From NCBI GenBank assembly GCA_030562195.1, contig CM060200.1, forward strand, positions 40,521,084 through 40,585,083: a stretch of 64,000 bases of DNA, in the 5' to 3' direction. Each line of letters begins with the position of its first letter. Positions within the stretch are counted from its first letter, which is position 1. This document shows, in pieces, positions 1 to 11,972 of this stretch. Source of the stretch: Nipponacmea schrenckii (lineage: Eukaryota; Mollusca; Gastropoda; Lottiidae). The translations under genes and the position numbers were made by a program. Below the pieces are notes generated by a model. It was given only the letters and a program-made list of their open reading frames with translations, was not told where the DNA came from and searched no databases.

Positions 1-190
1 AACTAGGTTTGCCAACATTGGGAAATTTTTTTTCAGAGAGTCCACATAGCTAAATCAATGTTTAATTGGTATTTAGGTTTGTCATCTTAGCATCCCTTTC
101 AGAGAGTCCACATAGCTAATAATGTATATTGGTTGTTTGTGTTTGTCCACTTGGCATCCCTTTCAGAGAGTTCACAGAGCTTTGAGCATT
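1..190 (+). repeat. 64-bp repeat family, degenerate copies
   Basis: Three degenerate units with the core ccctttcagagagtccaca followed by tagctaataatgttta. The same family forms arrays at 22990-23695 and 32925-34420. Confidence 0.8.
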
Positions 191-738
191 TTAAGGGTAT
201 TTTAGTAAAGGTCAAGGGAATAATCCCACATCAATATTATGCCAATAAAAGGATGAAGTTATGGTAAGCTAATATAGTAAATTGTATTCTGTGCCGTGGG
301 CGTTGTTTAAATTACAGCCTAGACAAATTGTAACCACATGATTTCAATGTCTCATTAAACTGTGCCGCTAGCCATCTTTTACACGTGTCATCAAATATGG
401 TACTCGGTTTATAATGATGTCATTACTTTCGTGGCATTGTGGTCGAAGCAATATTGGTATTTGTTATATAGGGTACCAGCTGGGTATGAAAGGTCAATGT
501 TGGTGAGGCCATGGAAATTAGGATCAGTATCAAAATGACTTCAGTGTGTCATTTTTAACTTAAATGATGTTTATTTCTGTCTAATTGAGAATTGTTTGAT
601 GTTGTCGTTTGTTAGATTTTAGTGTCATTTATGAATTTATCTTAAGTTGTTGATTTGAAAAGACCTCTAAAATTATCTGATAATTAGCATTGAAAAAACA
701 TGAGAAATCTAATGACAAGTGTTATAAGTGATAGAGAT

Positions 739-893
739 GGGGCCTTATATGAATTATATGATTTTTGTGTTCCAGTCATTTGGTTGGTCAATAACTTAAA
801 TTTGTTTTTTGATTTAGTTTTATTTTCCAATTCAGTTACTGTATTTCTTAAAAGCTGGTTTTATATAAATTAACTTTTGGAGAATAAGGCCCC
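739..893. mobile_element. MITE candidate, TIR ggggccttat (155 bp)
   Basis: Starts ggggccttat and ends ataaggcccc, a perfect 10-bp terminal inverted repeat. The interior contains gtgttccagtcat, ttggtcaat and a ccaat-cag-ttact block shared with elements at 17191-17354 and 29331-29600. No transposase. Confidence 0.65.
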
Positions 894-1439
894 AACAGTG
901 GAGAGTTTTCAAACCATAGCAACTAAGTGCCATTGAGTTTTGTTGAATAGTAACTTGTTTCTGTCAAAAAACATTTCAAAAAATTGAAAATTAAAACCTG
1001 CTATTTTTATTTGACATGTTCAAATTAAAGTATTTATTGAAACTTACTGCCCAAACAAAACTCACTCGCTACAGGTTCCATGTCTGTGCCTGTGATTTTA
1101 TAACATTACATAGCCACAATATTGTAACCTAAATCTCATAAAACTATTGGAGATTAGAAAACGACAGAATGAGATCCAATAATTAAATTAAGCTCATTGA
1201 TGGTTCACCAGAGAGTTAAATTGTGTCTAGTATATACTATGTGGCTAGTCTTCAGAAGTACATGTAAATTGCAAACTAAACTTTTTACTTTCTGTTTCTG
1301 TTTACTGTCTATATTTCATCATGCTGAGTCATCATTTTAACTTCTCAGCCAGTGTTTCTCAATCTTTTTGGTCCTTCCCCCCCCTTTCAGAATCATTTAT
1401 TAGTTCGACTCCATTGAACATTTTGGCAGTTCATATACA

Positions 1440-1560
1440 GATTTAAAGGCTGAAGTTTCGATAGTTATAACTAATTATCTAAGTTAGATTAAACCATGTT
1501 TCTGAGACTAAGGTACGATTGGTTAAACAAATGGCGAACCTGTCCATTTAAATGTCAACA
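1440..1560 (+). repeat. Dispersed repeat
   Basis: The block aaccatgtttctgagact followed by aaggtacgattggttaaac recurs inverted at 11410-11560 and in part at 8095-8145 and 16330-16450 (minus). Copies share a flank containing aatccatgtgtat. Nature unknown, perhaps a decayed MITE or SINE. Confidence 0.5.
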
Positions 1561-1802
1561 GTTCCAGTATATTATGAAGTAAAGTAAATTCTGATATTGA
1601 ATATTCTACAGTTAATACTGGCATCAATTCTAATCTAATTGACCAAAAGGTTAAAAAGAAGGAGAAGTGTTAGAAATTGATCTGGAATCATCAGTTACTT
1701 GACAAGTACTTAGCACTGAGCTTCTGATGATATATGATGGTTAAAAGGTTTGTGTTGATGTAATGACAAATCTAAAGGGATGTTATCCTCAAAATATTCA
1801 CC

Positions 1803-2440
1803 TCAACAGCTGATATATATTGGCAAACAGCTGATATATATTGACAAACAGCTGTTGGCAATCAGCTGATAAATGTTGGCAACAGCTGATAAATTTGGGC
1901 AAACTGCTGGTAGATATTGGGAAACAGCTGAAAATTAAATGTTTTTACAAACAGCTGATAAATGTTGCAATCAGCTGACAAATGTTGGCAATCAGCTGAT
2001 AAATGTTGGCAAACTGCTGATAGATATTTGAACAGCTGATTTATATATACAAACAGCTTATAAATATTGACACATGTGATCAATATAAACAAAAAGCTGA
2101 CAAACAGCTGATAAATGTTGGCAATCATTTGACAAATGTTGGCAATCAGCTGATAAATGTTGGCAAACAGCTGATAAATGTTGGCAACAACTGATAGATA
2201 TTGAAACAGCTGATTAATGTATGCAAACAGCTTATAAATATTGACACATCTAATCAATATTAACAAAAAGTTGACAAACAGCTGATAAATGTTGGCAATC
2301 ATTTGACAAATGTTGGCAATCAGCTGATAAATGTTGCAAACAGCTCTAATTAAACTAAGATTAAAATGTTTGATCTTTCACATCTGATCAATATTGGCAA
2401 ACAGCTGATAAACAGCTGATATACGTTGGCAACAGCTGAC
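1803..2440 (+). repeat. About 21-bp minisatellite, cagctgataaatgttggca type
   Basis: Tandem units of about 20-22 bp around cagctgataaatgttggc, rich in CAGCTG E-box palindromes. A longer period of about 180 bp is visible: the segment with tgatttatatatac, acacatgtgatcaat and aacaaaaagctgac recurs 180 bp later. The minus-strand 146-codon frame over it is an artefact. Confidence 0.9.
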
Positions 2441-2464
2441 AGAAATTGTAACGATATTGTTATA

Positions 2465-2545
2465 GGCCAAACCTCTTGATTAAACAAGGATTACATGTTT
2501 GAATCTCTATGATCTTGTCTACCAGCTGGTGCTTGGCCTCTTTAC
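2465..2545 (-). repeat. SINE-B fragment
   Basis: Contains ggccaaacctcttga and accagctggtgcttggcc, matching the reverse complement of the SINE-B body at 7866-8110. Confidence 0.45.
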
Positions 2546-2730
2546 AGGTTGTAAATGTGTAATATCTGTAGAAGTAAGACAAAATATCTAGTCCAAAGAA
2601 AGGTAATAGTTGTTATAGTTCTGTAGTGGACACCTCAGAAGAGAAGAACGATCAGGTGTTTTGATTAGTAAGACTGGTCTACTTTGCATGCATTAGGTTT
2701 ATCAAGTTTTCTTACATTTTTTCATATATT

Positions 2731-2910
2731 TGGGAGCCGCATTGGCTCAGTGTGCTACAGGGTGTGCTTGTTAAAGATTCCTACGTCAAGAGTAGGCTTT
2801 TGCTGCTGTCCTGACAAAATTTTCTTATTGCACACTGCATGGGGTTTCCCATCTTCATTAGCCCACAAGGTGCAGAAGAGTAGGATGTAAAACTCCATTC
2901 ATTTCATTTA
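2731..2910 (+). mobile_element. SINE-A, internally deleted
   Basis: Starts gggagccgcattggctcag and jumps to tgtgctacagggtgtgctt. It then follows the SINE-A 3' half (gctgctgtcctgac, ttgcacactgcatg, gtgcagaagagtaggatg) to a cattcatttcattta tail. Confidence 0.85.
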
Positions 2911-3264
2911 CCAATAATTAGAGGAGAATATACCTTGATGAATTATTGGTAACAATAGTACTATAACTGGAGGCAAGTCTTAACATTTCTCATATATCTG
3001 TGACGTGGCGAGCTTCCTTGTAGCAATATACTACCATCTGAACCACTCTCCTGACCTCTGGTTCTACAACACTTGTCTACAGTAGGCAATTGATGATCTT
3101 TACAATCAAAATGACATTTGTTTCAAAGATGCAATTAACGTCAGTCTTTTTATCCATGAAATCTTGTACGTCATTTTATTCTTGTATGTACTTAACTTTA
3201 TTTTCACATCTACACCTGATGCATGTATAACTGTTTTTTACTGAAAAGATGTTCACTTGCTATC

Positions 3265-3400
3265 AAGCTAGTAGTTTAGGCATTAAGACATCTGCTTGAA
3301 GATCCAGAGGTCAGTGCTGGTAAGGTTGAGATAATACTTTTAGACTTTTCAGCCCAGATTCCCCATTTTTTTTATGAGGTTTGCAAGAGCTGATATGAAA
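3265..3400 (+). mobile_element. Decayed SINE-A 5' part
   Basis: The order gcttgaagatccagaggtc, gtaaggttgagat, ttttcagcccagattcccc follows the SINE-A head and centre with many changes. Confidence 0.45.
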
Positions 3401-4934
3401 ATGAATTGAAATCATTGTATTCTATTCAGGCTACTACCAAGTCCAGGCCCATGTTTTTTTAGGGGTTCATCTTAGTAACAAATCAATAAGCCTTTTAAGT
3501 CATCTGAATTTTCCAAAGGGGGGGTGGGGAGAGGCCTGATCCAAGAAAAGGTTTCGTATCATTCCAGCATCATTCCAGACATCTTTGGTTCCTGCAAGTC
3601 CATTTAAAGTAAGTGTTTGATGAAGTCCTTATATCAATTTACCAGCTTTGTCTAAGTGATCGTGGAATTACTAGAACCACAGGAGATTCATCTGATATAA
3701 AATTGGAACGACACAAATCTATGCTATCAGTGTCCCTGATAAATATAAAATCAGGAAACATGTTTACAATTCCTTCAACACTTTGTGTAAAAGGTCACAG
3801 CGTTGAAATATTTGAATTTGACCAATCAAAACACTATAATTGAACGTAATAGGGAAGAAGATAGAATTACGTCAGCTTGTGGCTTCAGGCTGCAGGCGTA
3901 TTGTACTGAGGATTTTTGGATTAATTAAAGTTAACTTGCTGTAAGGATGAATTGAGTCATTTTTTAATTACTGAATATTTGTTAAATTTAACTTGCACTG
4001 ATGACCTTAACTTGGTGACCTTACAGCACTACTCAAGGTCATTTGGGAAGCTCAAATATAGATGGCCTTGAAATAATGGATTTTTTTGCAAAGTTTTGGA
4101 ATATCTTTAGGGTGTACAAAACTGAAATTGTTAATTTGTAAATTCCGAGATGTCGAAAGAAAGACCCATGCCCTCGCGATCGGCCACGAGACCTTACTAA
4201 TGCCTTTCGTCTTTCACAGATTCATCAGACTTTCTTTCACCTGTGCCAGTGTTTTTGTTTATAAAGTAGCTAATACTTCAGGACATACAATTAAATATTT
4301 CATATATATAATACTGGCCTTAATATTGCTTGAATCCTGGGCCAGTTTCTGTTGAAAATGAATCTTTCGCTTTTCAACCACCTTAATCACTAATTAACTA
4401 ATTAAGTACATTACAGATAATTAAATATTTCAAAAAGTGTTTCAAGCAGTTTAGGTTTGTAAAAATGTGTTATAATTTATGGTTTGTTTGTGAAAAATGT
4501 ACTTCTCTATAAGTCTGGTAGTACAGATCTGACTAGTGAGTTTTGATTAAGCTATTTTCAAACCACTGTTAGACAGGATATCAAACAGATTAATATAGTT
4601 ACACGTACTGAGGACTTTTGGTGGATAATTAAAGTACAGAAATGTAGATCACCATGGTTTTATAACACTTTTAATATAACTATGAACTTACTTCTTTTCT
4701 AACCTTATTTTTAAAAAATAGTTCACTTATTCCATAATATTGTCTTTGTGTTTGTGATTTGAAATTGAGATTCAAAAATTGAGGTTAATTAACATTTTTA
4801 AAGTTTTACTAGTCGGGTCTTATTCTTGAAAATTTAATTTACGATTTCCAAATGTCGAGGGATCACAGCATGTGGCACATGAGGCCTTGGTTTATTGCCG
4901 AATTCAAACAACTACACGCTATTTTCCATGACAG

Positions 4935-5040
4935 TCCTTTGAACCTGCATCACTGACATTGAGAAACCAGGCATAGTCTTGCCCATCTTCATTAGCCTAT
5001 AAGGTGCAAAAAAGTAAACTTCATTTCATTTTATTTGTGC
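4935..5040 (+). mobile_element. SINE-A rearranged fragment
   Basis: Has cctgcatcactgacattgag (centre, inverted sense) joined to cccatcttcattagcctat and a gtaaacttcatttcatttta tail. Confidence 0.5.
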
Positions 5041-5390
5041 TTTTCATTGACTGCATGCTTCACACAAGTTAACTGTAACATAGCTTGTTTTCTTTCTGAT
5101 AAGAGAAATAAACTATTTAAACCAAACTCTAAAGGGAAAAGTAGATCACTAGCTCGGCTTTTATTAAAATACTTTTCTTATTAAAAGAGGTGGGAACTGA
5201 CCGAAATTTCAAATCAGAACGAAAGTTGTTATGTTATCTTCATGTACAATGGTTGTTTTGATCTATTTTTAATCACCTGTTGGTTTCAGCTCTCTGGGTA
5301 TTAACAGTAAAATCTGTTTAATAATAATAGTTTTATGGTTTGAGACGGTTTTAGATGGTGTAAGTCGGTTATGTTGTTATGATCTGTAAT

Positions 5391-5812
5391 AACCAATATC
5401 TGATTGTATTGTAAACCCACTTATTAACTATATATAGATTAAATCATACTCCTACATTAATAATTCTACATAACTTGCCTTATTTCACTAGTTTAATTAT
5501 AATCTTGGTTGGATTGTTCAACTTCTTTCAAAATACTGAACTAGATTGCAACATGCTGCTTGGTTCAATTAATTCACGAGAAATGGACTTTCACTTTTAC
5601 TCTTATGCATCAAGTTAGGTTTATGGAGATGGACAACCCCATGCAGTGTGCATTGAGGGAAAGTTTGCCAGGACAGCAACAAGTCTACAGTTTTGAATGT
5701 GATCTGTAAAGTACACTGCCTTTTGGCCAACCGGGCCAATATCTGATTGTATTGTAAACCCACTTATTAATTATATTAATGTACTCCTACACTAATCCCC
5801 ATAACTTGTTGT
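5391..5812 (+). repeat. Direct duplication flanking two SINE fragments
   Basis: aatatctgattgtattgtaa with following aacccacttattaa occurs at 5394-5430 and again at 5741-5775, with similar downstream sequence (actcctaca...taacttg). Minus-strand SINE-A tails lie between and after (5585-5700, 5819-5930). Confidence 0.6.
5585..5700 (-). mobile_element. SINE-A 3' fragment
   Basis: Plus strand reads catgcagtgtgcattgaggg and gtttgccaggacag, the reverse complement of the SINE-A 3' half. Confidence 0.7.
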
Positions 5813-5818
5813 TAAAGA

Positions 5819-5930
5819 AATGAAATATTACATCTTACTCTTCAGCACCTATTGGATAAGTTGGGAAGCCATGCAGTGTGCAATAAGGGATATTTTGCCC
5901 GGGCAGACACATGAGCTTATTCTTTTTTTC
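5819..5930 (-). mobile_element. SINE-A 3' fragment
   Basis: Plus strand reads gaaatattacatcttactct, catgcagtgtgcaataaggg and ttttgcccgggcag, the inverted SINE-A tail. Confidence 0.7.
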
Positions 5931-6539
5931 AAGGGATCATTAACGTGTAGATATTTTATCAATGGTAACCAGGTTGAAAAGTCTAAAGGTATCTCAACCT
6001 ATGCCTTATTTGAACTGTGGTCCTTCAGATGAGCGAACTATAGAAATGTGTATAGAAAGGTTTTGTTTAGGCTTGTTGTCCTTGAGTATGTTTTTTCTGT
6101 GAATAGTTTTACAAAATATTTGACAAGATTCAAATATACCAGTGATCTAATTGGTCAATGATTAAAATTGATTTCAAATCAGAAACTGTTAACCAATCAG
6201 ATTGTTCTATTTCTGTAAATCTTAATTTGGTTATTATCTGGTTACTTGTCCTTGTTAATGATTTCATATCACTGATTGTTTCAGTCCGATTGATAAGTCT
6301 TGAAGGCTTAAATTTTGAAAGTGAACACTATTACTTATGAGCTCAGCTACTGGTCTTCATTAATGATCTTTATTTCTGAACTGTTGTTATGTGTAGATTA
6401 GTTTGAAATCTTGTACAGGAGGTCAGATTGCGTCTGTATATTGGTTTATCTGAGGAGAGTATAACAGTAAAGTAAATATGTATTTTTAAACAAATTGTGC
6501 ATTGAAATATTTGTGTGTTTTTTTCCCTATCATCCATTG

Positions 6540-6716
6540 TATCGCCCCTTGGGCTAAATGTTAGACAGGACCATGTCCTTGTGTATTGAACCTAATTCTT
6601 ACCCATGTAAAATAAAGAGTCTATGTTTTGTCTCCATGGACTGAAAGTAAGACTTCACCATGTCTTCATGTATTGAACCTAATTCTGACCCATGTGAGAT
6701 AAGGAGTCTATTATTA
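6540..6716 (+). repeat. Two units of the 86-bp repeat
   Basis: Two degenerate units with aggaccatgtccttgtgtat, ttgaacctaattctgaccc and aataaagagtctatg. The same monomer forms the array at 45470-46790. Followed by an (att)n microsatellite. Confidence 0.8.
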
Positions 6717-7069
6717 TTATTATTATTAACTCATGTTTGAACTTTTGTAGAAATGCCACTAGCAAGCTTGACTGAAAAAATGATGTCTGGTATTATTTTA
6801 GATGAAATAGATTAAGGAAACCTATAATATTCCTGGTAGTTCAAGGGGGCGATTTGAGTCATAAAATTATGTACTTGTACAGAAGTACTAAAAATGACAA
6901 AATTGATATTCCTTCAACCTTCAAATATATCTCAATTCTGTTTCTTTATAAGTTATATCTATATAGCCCATCTCAAGAAATGACAAGTCCTCTAACTCTA
7001 CTTTCATTTGCAAATAATTCTAAACACGCATGGAAATAAAGTCTTAAATGTGGATACTGTAAATACTTC

Positions 7070-7865
7070 TCTCTGGGGTTCTATAGCACACCGGTTAGAG
7101 TGTTGTTTCTTTAGCACAGCGGTTAGAGTGTTAGTTCTATAGCACACCGGTTAGAGTGTTGTTTCTTTAGCACAGTGGTTAGAATGTTGGTTTTATAGAA
7201 CAGCGGTTAGAGCGTTGGTTCTATAGCACAGTGGTTAGAGCGTTGGTTCTATAGCACAGTGGTTAGAGCGTTGGTTCTATAGCACAGTGGTTAGAGCGTT
7301 GGTTCTATAGCACAGTGGTTAGAGCGTTGGTTCTATAGCACACCGGTTAGAGTGTTGTTTCTTTAGCACAGCGGTTAGAATGTTGGTTTTATAGAACAGC
7401 GGTTAGAGCGTTGGTTCTATAGCACAGTGGTTAGAGCGTTGGTTCTATAGCACAGTGGTTAGAGCGTTGGTTCTATAGCACAGCAGTTAGAGCGTTGGTT
7501 CTATAGCACAGTGGTTAGAGCGTTGGTTCTATAGCACAGCGGTTAGAGTGTTGGTTCTATAGCACAGAGGTTAGAATGTTGGTTATATAGCACAGCAGTT
7601 AGAATGTTGGTTCTATAGCACAGTGGTTAGAGTGTTGGTTTTATAGTACAGCGGCTAGCACATTGGTTCTTTAGCACAGCGGTTAGAGTGTTGGCTCTAT
7701 AGCACAGTGGTTAGAGCGTTAGTTATATAGCACAGCCATTAGAGGTTGGTTCTATAGCACAGCGGTTAGAGTGGTTCTTTAGCACAGCGGTTAGAGCGTT
7801 GATTCTATAGCACAGCGGTTAGAGCGTTGGTTCTATAGCACAGCGGTTAGAGTGTTGATTCTTAA
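7070..7865 (+). repeat. 28-bp minisatellite of tRNA box A-like monomers
   Basis: About 28 copies of a 28-bp unit, agcacagtggttagagcg followed by ttggttctat. The unit with its preceding t (tagcacagtggttagagcg) matches a tRNA D-arm / Pol III box A. The 3' end passes directly into a SINE-B body with a box B-like gagttctaatctc. Confidence 0.92.
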
Positions 7866-8110
7866 CGTCATGATGTCGTTTGCTTGGATATGTTGATACT
7901 GTCGGACGTGAGTTCTAATCTCAATCGGTGTGAAAGTCTGATGACCTTGAGTCAGCTTCACTCACAATTCCACAGATAATCCAAGAAAGATCAATGCCAA
8001 GAGGTTTGGCCAAAGACTAGCTTGTAGAACGGATTTCTGTCACAGAAAACTTGTGAACCTAAGTTGTTATCCTTGTAAAATATGGTTGTTTCTTAGATTA
8101 AGGTATGATC
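7830..8110 (+). mobile_element. SINE-B candidate (tRNA-headed)
   Basis: Box A-like agcacagcggttagagtg at 7834, then box B-like gagttctaatctcaatcgg at 7911, then a body with agatcaatgccaagaggttt and agttgttatccttgtaaaat. The body recurs inverted at 25195-25345 and in part at 32450-32510. The family name is mine; no database was consulted. Confidence 0.6.
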
Positions 8111-8390
8111 GTTCAAACTAATTGCGAACATGTCCCTTTACATCAGTTGTAGACTTGTTTAATCAGATATAAGTTTATTTCCAAGTGAACTTTGTAGCAT
8201 AAGACAAAAGTAGAACAATTCAGGCAGAAATATGCGGAGGGCAAGAAACGTGAAGAATTTCCACGTTTTTCCTGTTTATATTACACAGGTTTCTTCACCT
8301 TTACCATTTCGGTTCTTCAATTTTCTACTGGTTTGAAAACCTAATGTTCCAAACTTTAAACACCACCACATAAAAAAAAACAATAATTGC

Positions 8391-8674
8391 TACTGAATCA
8401 TTTGGCAGTGAGCAACAATTAATTGCTACTGAATCATTTGGCAGTGAGCAACAATAAATTGCTACTGAATCATTTGGCAGTGAGCAACAATCAATTGCTA
8501 CTGAATCATTTGGCAGTGAGCAACAATCAATTGCTACTGAATCATTTGGCAGTGAGCAACAATCAATTGCTACTGAATCATTTGGCAGTGAGCAACAATC
8601 AATTGCTACTGAATCATTTGGCAGTGAGCAACAATCAATTGCTACTGAATCATTTGGCAGTGAGCAACAATCAA
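8391..8674 (+). repeat. 36-bp minisatellite, about 8 copies
   Basis: Near-identical units of attgctactgaatcatttgg followed by cagtgagcaacaatca. The period is divisible by three, so an 84-codon frame stays open; not a gene. Confidence 0.95.
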
Positions 8675-8699
8675 TGAATTATAAAAGGGAAGGGGTGTT

Positions 8700-9370
8700 G
8701 GTATGATGTAGGTGCTTTAGTGTGGTACCTGCTTCACAAAAAAACAAGAATTTCTAAGGAATCTTTTCAGTGTTGAATAATATATGGTTTATTATAGAGA
8801 GGGGGGGTGGGGGATTGTGGGTAAGAGCTTCACTATAAATCAAGAATTGCTAAAGAATGTTTTCTCCGAGTATACTTAGAATAACTTATATTTGGAGTTT
8901 TATTCACTTTTATTGAATTATAGACTGATTTTGTTGTATTCATTTTGACACCAGGAAAGTCCACTGTTGAACAAAGATTCATTTTGGCCAAGGTTAAAAT
9001 TTTGTTTTGGTAATCCTATAAATGTAATTGCGTTTTTTCCATTGATATCTTTAGAGGAAGTAACCTTATTTTTCAGAAATCCTTTTATAGATTATTCAAA
9101 ACAATCTGAGTTTAAAACTGGTATTGCCCTAAACAACTGTTCATTATAATATAATTGATACATATTTTAAATTACACCATATACCTTATAGATTGGCAAT
9201 TTAATATTACCAGGAGACAATTGATATACTTATACCCTACAGTATGATTCTAGTGATGACTAGTTAAATATATATTCAATTCTATATTCTGCACTCAGTA
9301 TTATCATTCATGTTTATTATTTGAACTGTACTGTACTTTTAAGACAAGGTCTTTATTACCCGTGCCTATC
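8700..9370. other. AT-rich intronic sequence, nothing recognised
   Basis: No repeat family, RNA gene or exon recognised. A 60-codon frame at 8967-9149 has no splice or homology support. Confidence 0.5.
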
Positions 9371-9374
9371 ACAC

Positions 9375-10085
9375 AAAACTTTATTATTTCCATGTAAGAA
9401 CCATACATAGTTTCATATGTGTTATTTCCATGTAAGAACCATACATAGTTTTGTGTGTGTTATTTCCATGTAAGAACCATACATAGTTTCATATGTGTTA
9501 TTTCCATGTAAGAACCATACATAGTTTCGTGTGTGTTATTTCCATGTAAGAACCATACATAGTTTCGTGTGTGTTATTTCCATGTAAGAACCATACATAG
9601 TTTCGTGTGTGTTATTTCCATGTAAGAACCATACATAGTTTTTGTGTTTTTAACCAACATAGTTTCGTGTGTGTTATTTCCATGTAAGAACCATACATAG
9701 TTTCGTTGTGTGTTATTTCCATGTAAGAACCATACATAGTTTCGTGTGTGTTATTCAATGTAAGAACCATACATAGTTTCGTGTGTGTTATTTCCATGTA
9801 AGAACCATACATAGTTTCGTGTGTGTTATTTCCATGTAAGAACCATACATAGTTTTGTACATGTGTTATTCTTTTTATGTAAGAACCATACATAGTTTCG
9901 TTTGTTATTTCCATGTAAGAACCATACATAGTTTCTTGTGTGTTACTTCCATGTAAGAACCATACATCTTTGTATGTTTATCCATGTAAGAACCATACAT
10001 AGTTTGTTGTGTTATTTCATGTAAGAACCATACATAGTTTGTATGTGTTATCCAATGTAAGAACCATATTAAGTTTTGTACATAT
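9375..10085 (+). repeat. 38-bp minisatellite
   Basis: About 18 units of atagtttcgtgtgtgttatt followed by tccatgtaagaaccatac, with small indels increasing toward the 3' end. Minus-strand open frames over it are artefacts. Confidence 0.93.
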
Positions 10086-10689
10086 TTTTCTATATTCCCT
10101 AATTGACATGTTAGCACTGAAATTGTAGATCTTTTGTTCCTACACAGATGATAATCAACTAATCTAGAGTAAATATGTAAATATAGGGCCTGGGGTATTG
10201 TCTCATCAACACTTCTAGAACTTCTTAAATTAGAACAAAGTATTACAAGTTAATACAATGTTCCACATTAGTTGGTAAAACCAGATATTTCACCTGCTGT
10301 AGAGGACAGGAACTGAGGTAGCTTAGACACCCGCACACAGTGAGTTTCTAGCTTGTTGAGGCAGATACTTTCCTTACAGTTTATTGAGGCAAAAATCTCA
10401 CTAAAATAACAGCTCAGGCTGAAAAAAACAGCTCACCTCCCGACCTCTTTAGTCAAGCAGCTCAGCTTGTTCCTCTCTTCACATCACAGTCTTTAAGTCA
10501 CATGATGTTTAAACTGGCCAATAAATTCTTCACCATATGTTTTGTTATGTAAATATGAACACACATGTATCTTGTGCATATCAGATGAGTACAGACTTTG
10601 ATTAAATGCCTCCTAGAAAGCTATTTAGATTATTTTTCCTGTGGTCCCATTTTTTCTACTCACATGGGGGCATAACATAGACTTGAATC

Positions 10690-10960
10690 TTGTAGTAGAT
10701 GAGAGGATACTGCTGTGGCTCAATGAATTAGAAGCTTGCTTGCTAACCCGAAAGTCTAGGGTTCAGTCCCCGCAAAGGTCGAAATGAACTTTTGGATTTT
10801 TCTACCCAGTTTCCCCTTGTCAGTGATGCAGGTTGGAGGAGATGAGATGGAAAGAGTGTCTTGTCAATCAGGTTGGATAATAAACAAAACCTTGTGTGCT
10901 ACCAGCTGTGCATTAACCAATAAGGTAGAGTATTATGTAGATTCCATTCATTTCATTTGT
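10690..10960 (+). mobile_element. SINE-A, near full length, diverged
   Basis: Head tgctgtggctcaatgaatta, gggttcagtccccgcaaagg (box B), centre ccccttgtcagtgatgcagg, then ccttgtgtgctaccagctgt and a shortened tail ending attccattcatttcattt. Confidence 0.85.
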
Positions 10961-11039
10961 TGAAGATGAGAGATTTAGAAATAGTCTAATCAGTTATTAA
11001 TTTTGTTCTTACTCCATATTTTTATTATACTTTTTTCAG

Positions 11040-11229
11040 AGTACGTTGTCTTGCCAACAGAATCCTGAAACCATTTTTACAGTTCCTGTTTCTAGAACCA
11101 CAGCAAACACCAGCTTATCAACAATTAAGACATGGTATACAGGAAGTATTGCTAGGGGTGATAGAGAATGAAGATGAATCAGCAAATGAAGTACAAGACC
11201 TATTGGTTAAAATACTTCCTGGGTTACAG
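11040..11229 (+). CDS. FOCAD: FOCAD exon 1 of window
   Basis: Acceptor is a T-rich tract ending in cag at 11037-11039; donor is gt at 11230. One leading base completes a codon from an upstream exon outside the window, followed by 63 codons, ending in phase 0. The peptide contains RILKPFLQFLFLEPQQTP and ends KILPGLQ, matching the vertebrate segment around APFLWYLYCEPSQLQ to VPCLQ. This places it about 175-235 residues into the protein. I found no upstream exon in 1-11039. Confidence 0.88.
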
Positions 11230-11399
11230 GTCAGTAGGCCAGTGTCTTAATTATCTCCCTTTTCCTGACAGATTTTAATTATTCATCCACCAGAAATTAC
11301 ATTCTTTTCCTTGATTGACAGGTTATGGTTTTTCTTTACTGAATGATCACAATACTTTTATAGTACTGGTACCTATAACATACTTCATATACCTTCAAA

Positions 11400-11560
11400 T
11401 GACAGGGAAAAGATTCACCATTCGATTAACAAATCATACCTTAGTCTCTGAAACAGAAATGGTTTAGCTTAGCTAATCAGTAATAGTGTCCAGAGCTCAT
11501 TGAACTTTGAACCTTTAAATCCATGTGTATGTAGGATTATTTGATAAATTATATAAAATG
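11400..11560 (-). repeat. Dispersed repeat, inverted copy
   Basis: Reverse complement of the 1440-1560 block (cataccttagtctctgaaac), followed by gctaatcagtaatag and aatccatgtgtatg, which is shared with 16330-16450. Confidence 0.5.
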
Positions 11561-11639
11561 ATGACTCGTCATTTAATGAGACATAAAGAGATATAAGATA
11601 TAAAGAAAGTATATATAGAAATAGAAATAAAATTTCTAG

Positions 11640-11700
11640 TTTGAGTTACTGGTTAGTAAAACTGATAAATATACAATCTTATTGACCAAGTCTGAGATTT
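11640..11700 (+). repeat. Single diverged piece of the 127-bp satellite monomer
   Basis: gttagtaaaactgataaata followed by tacaatcttattgaccaagt resembles the satellite core gatgaatatatactcttatt at 20280-21250. Confidence 0.45.
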
Positions 11701-11972
11701 TAGATTTAGATTTTACGTTCATTCTTCGAAGTGTTATTCCTTTAGAGTTTAACTTTCCAAGTTTGATTTATTGAAATAAATGTCTGACCATTTTAATACT
11801 GAATAAAAACAGTTTTAAATTTCATTGAAAAGTCGAGTTGTTAAAAAGTTTATTTTGGTGGTAGTATTGATGTAGATTGAGGTTTAATATAAAAGAGAGT
11901 TAAGTCTGCAATCTCAACCATTTCTTTAATTCCACTCATTATTTTACCTTTTTAATGTTTTTTCTCTGTCAG

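Larger units (their letters stand above)
1..11039 (+). other. FOCAD: Probable upstream FOCAD intron
   Basis: No convincing coding exon was found. Short open frames such as 3613-3843 and 4086-4355 lack conserved motifs and splice context. The stretch holds tandem arrays (1803-2440, 7070-7865, 8391-8674, 9375-10085), SINE fragments, a MITE and AT-rich unique sequence. The first exon seen starts in phase 1, so at least one exon lies further left. Confidence 0.6.

Noticed and set aside
3613..3843. 76-codon frame tested as an upstream FOCAD exon
   Set aside because: The translation does not resemble the N-terminal focadhesin region and lacks a pyrimidine-rich acceptor.
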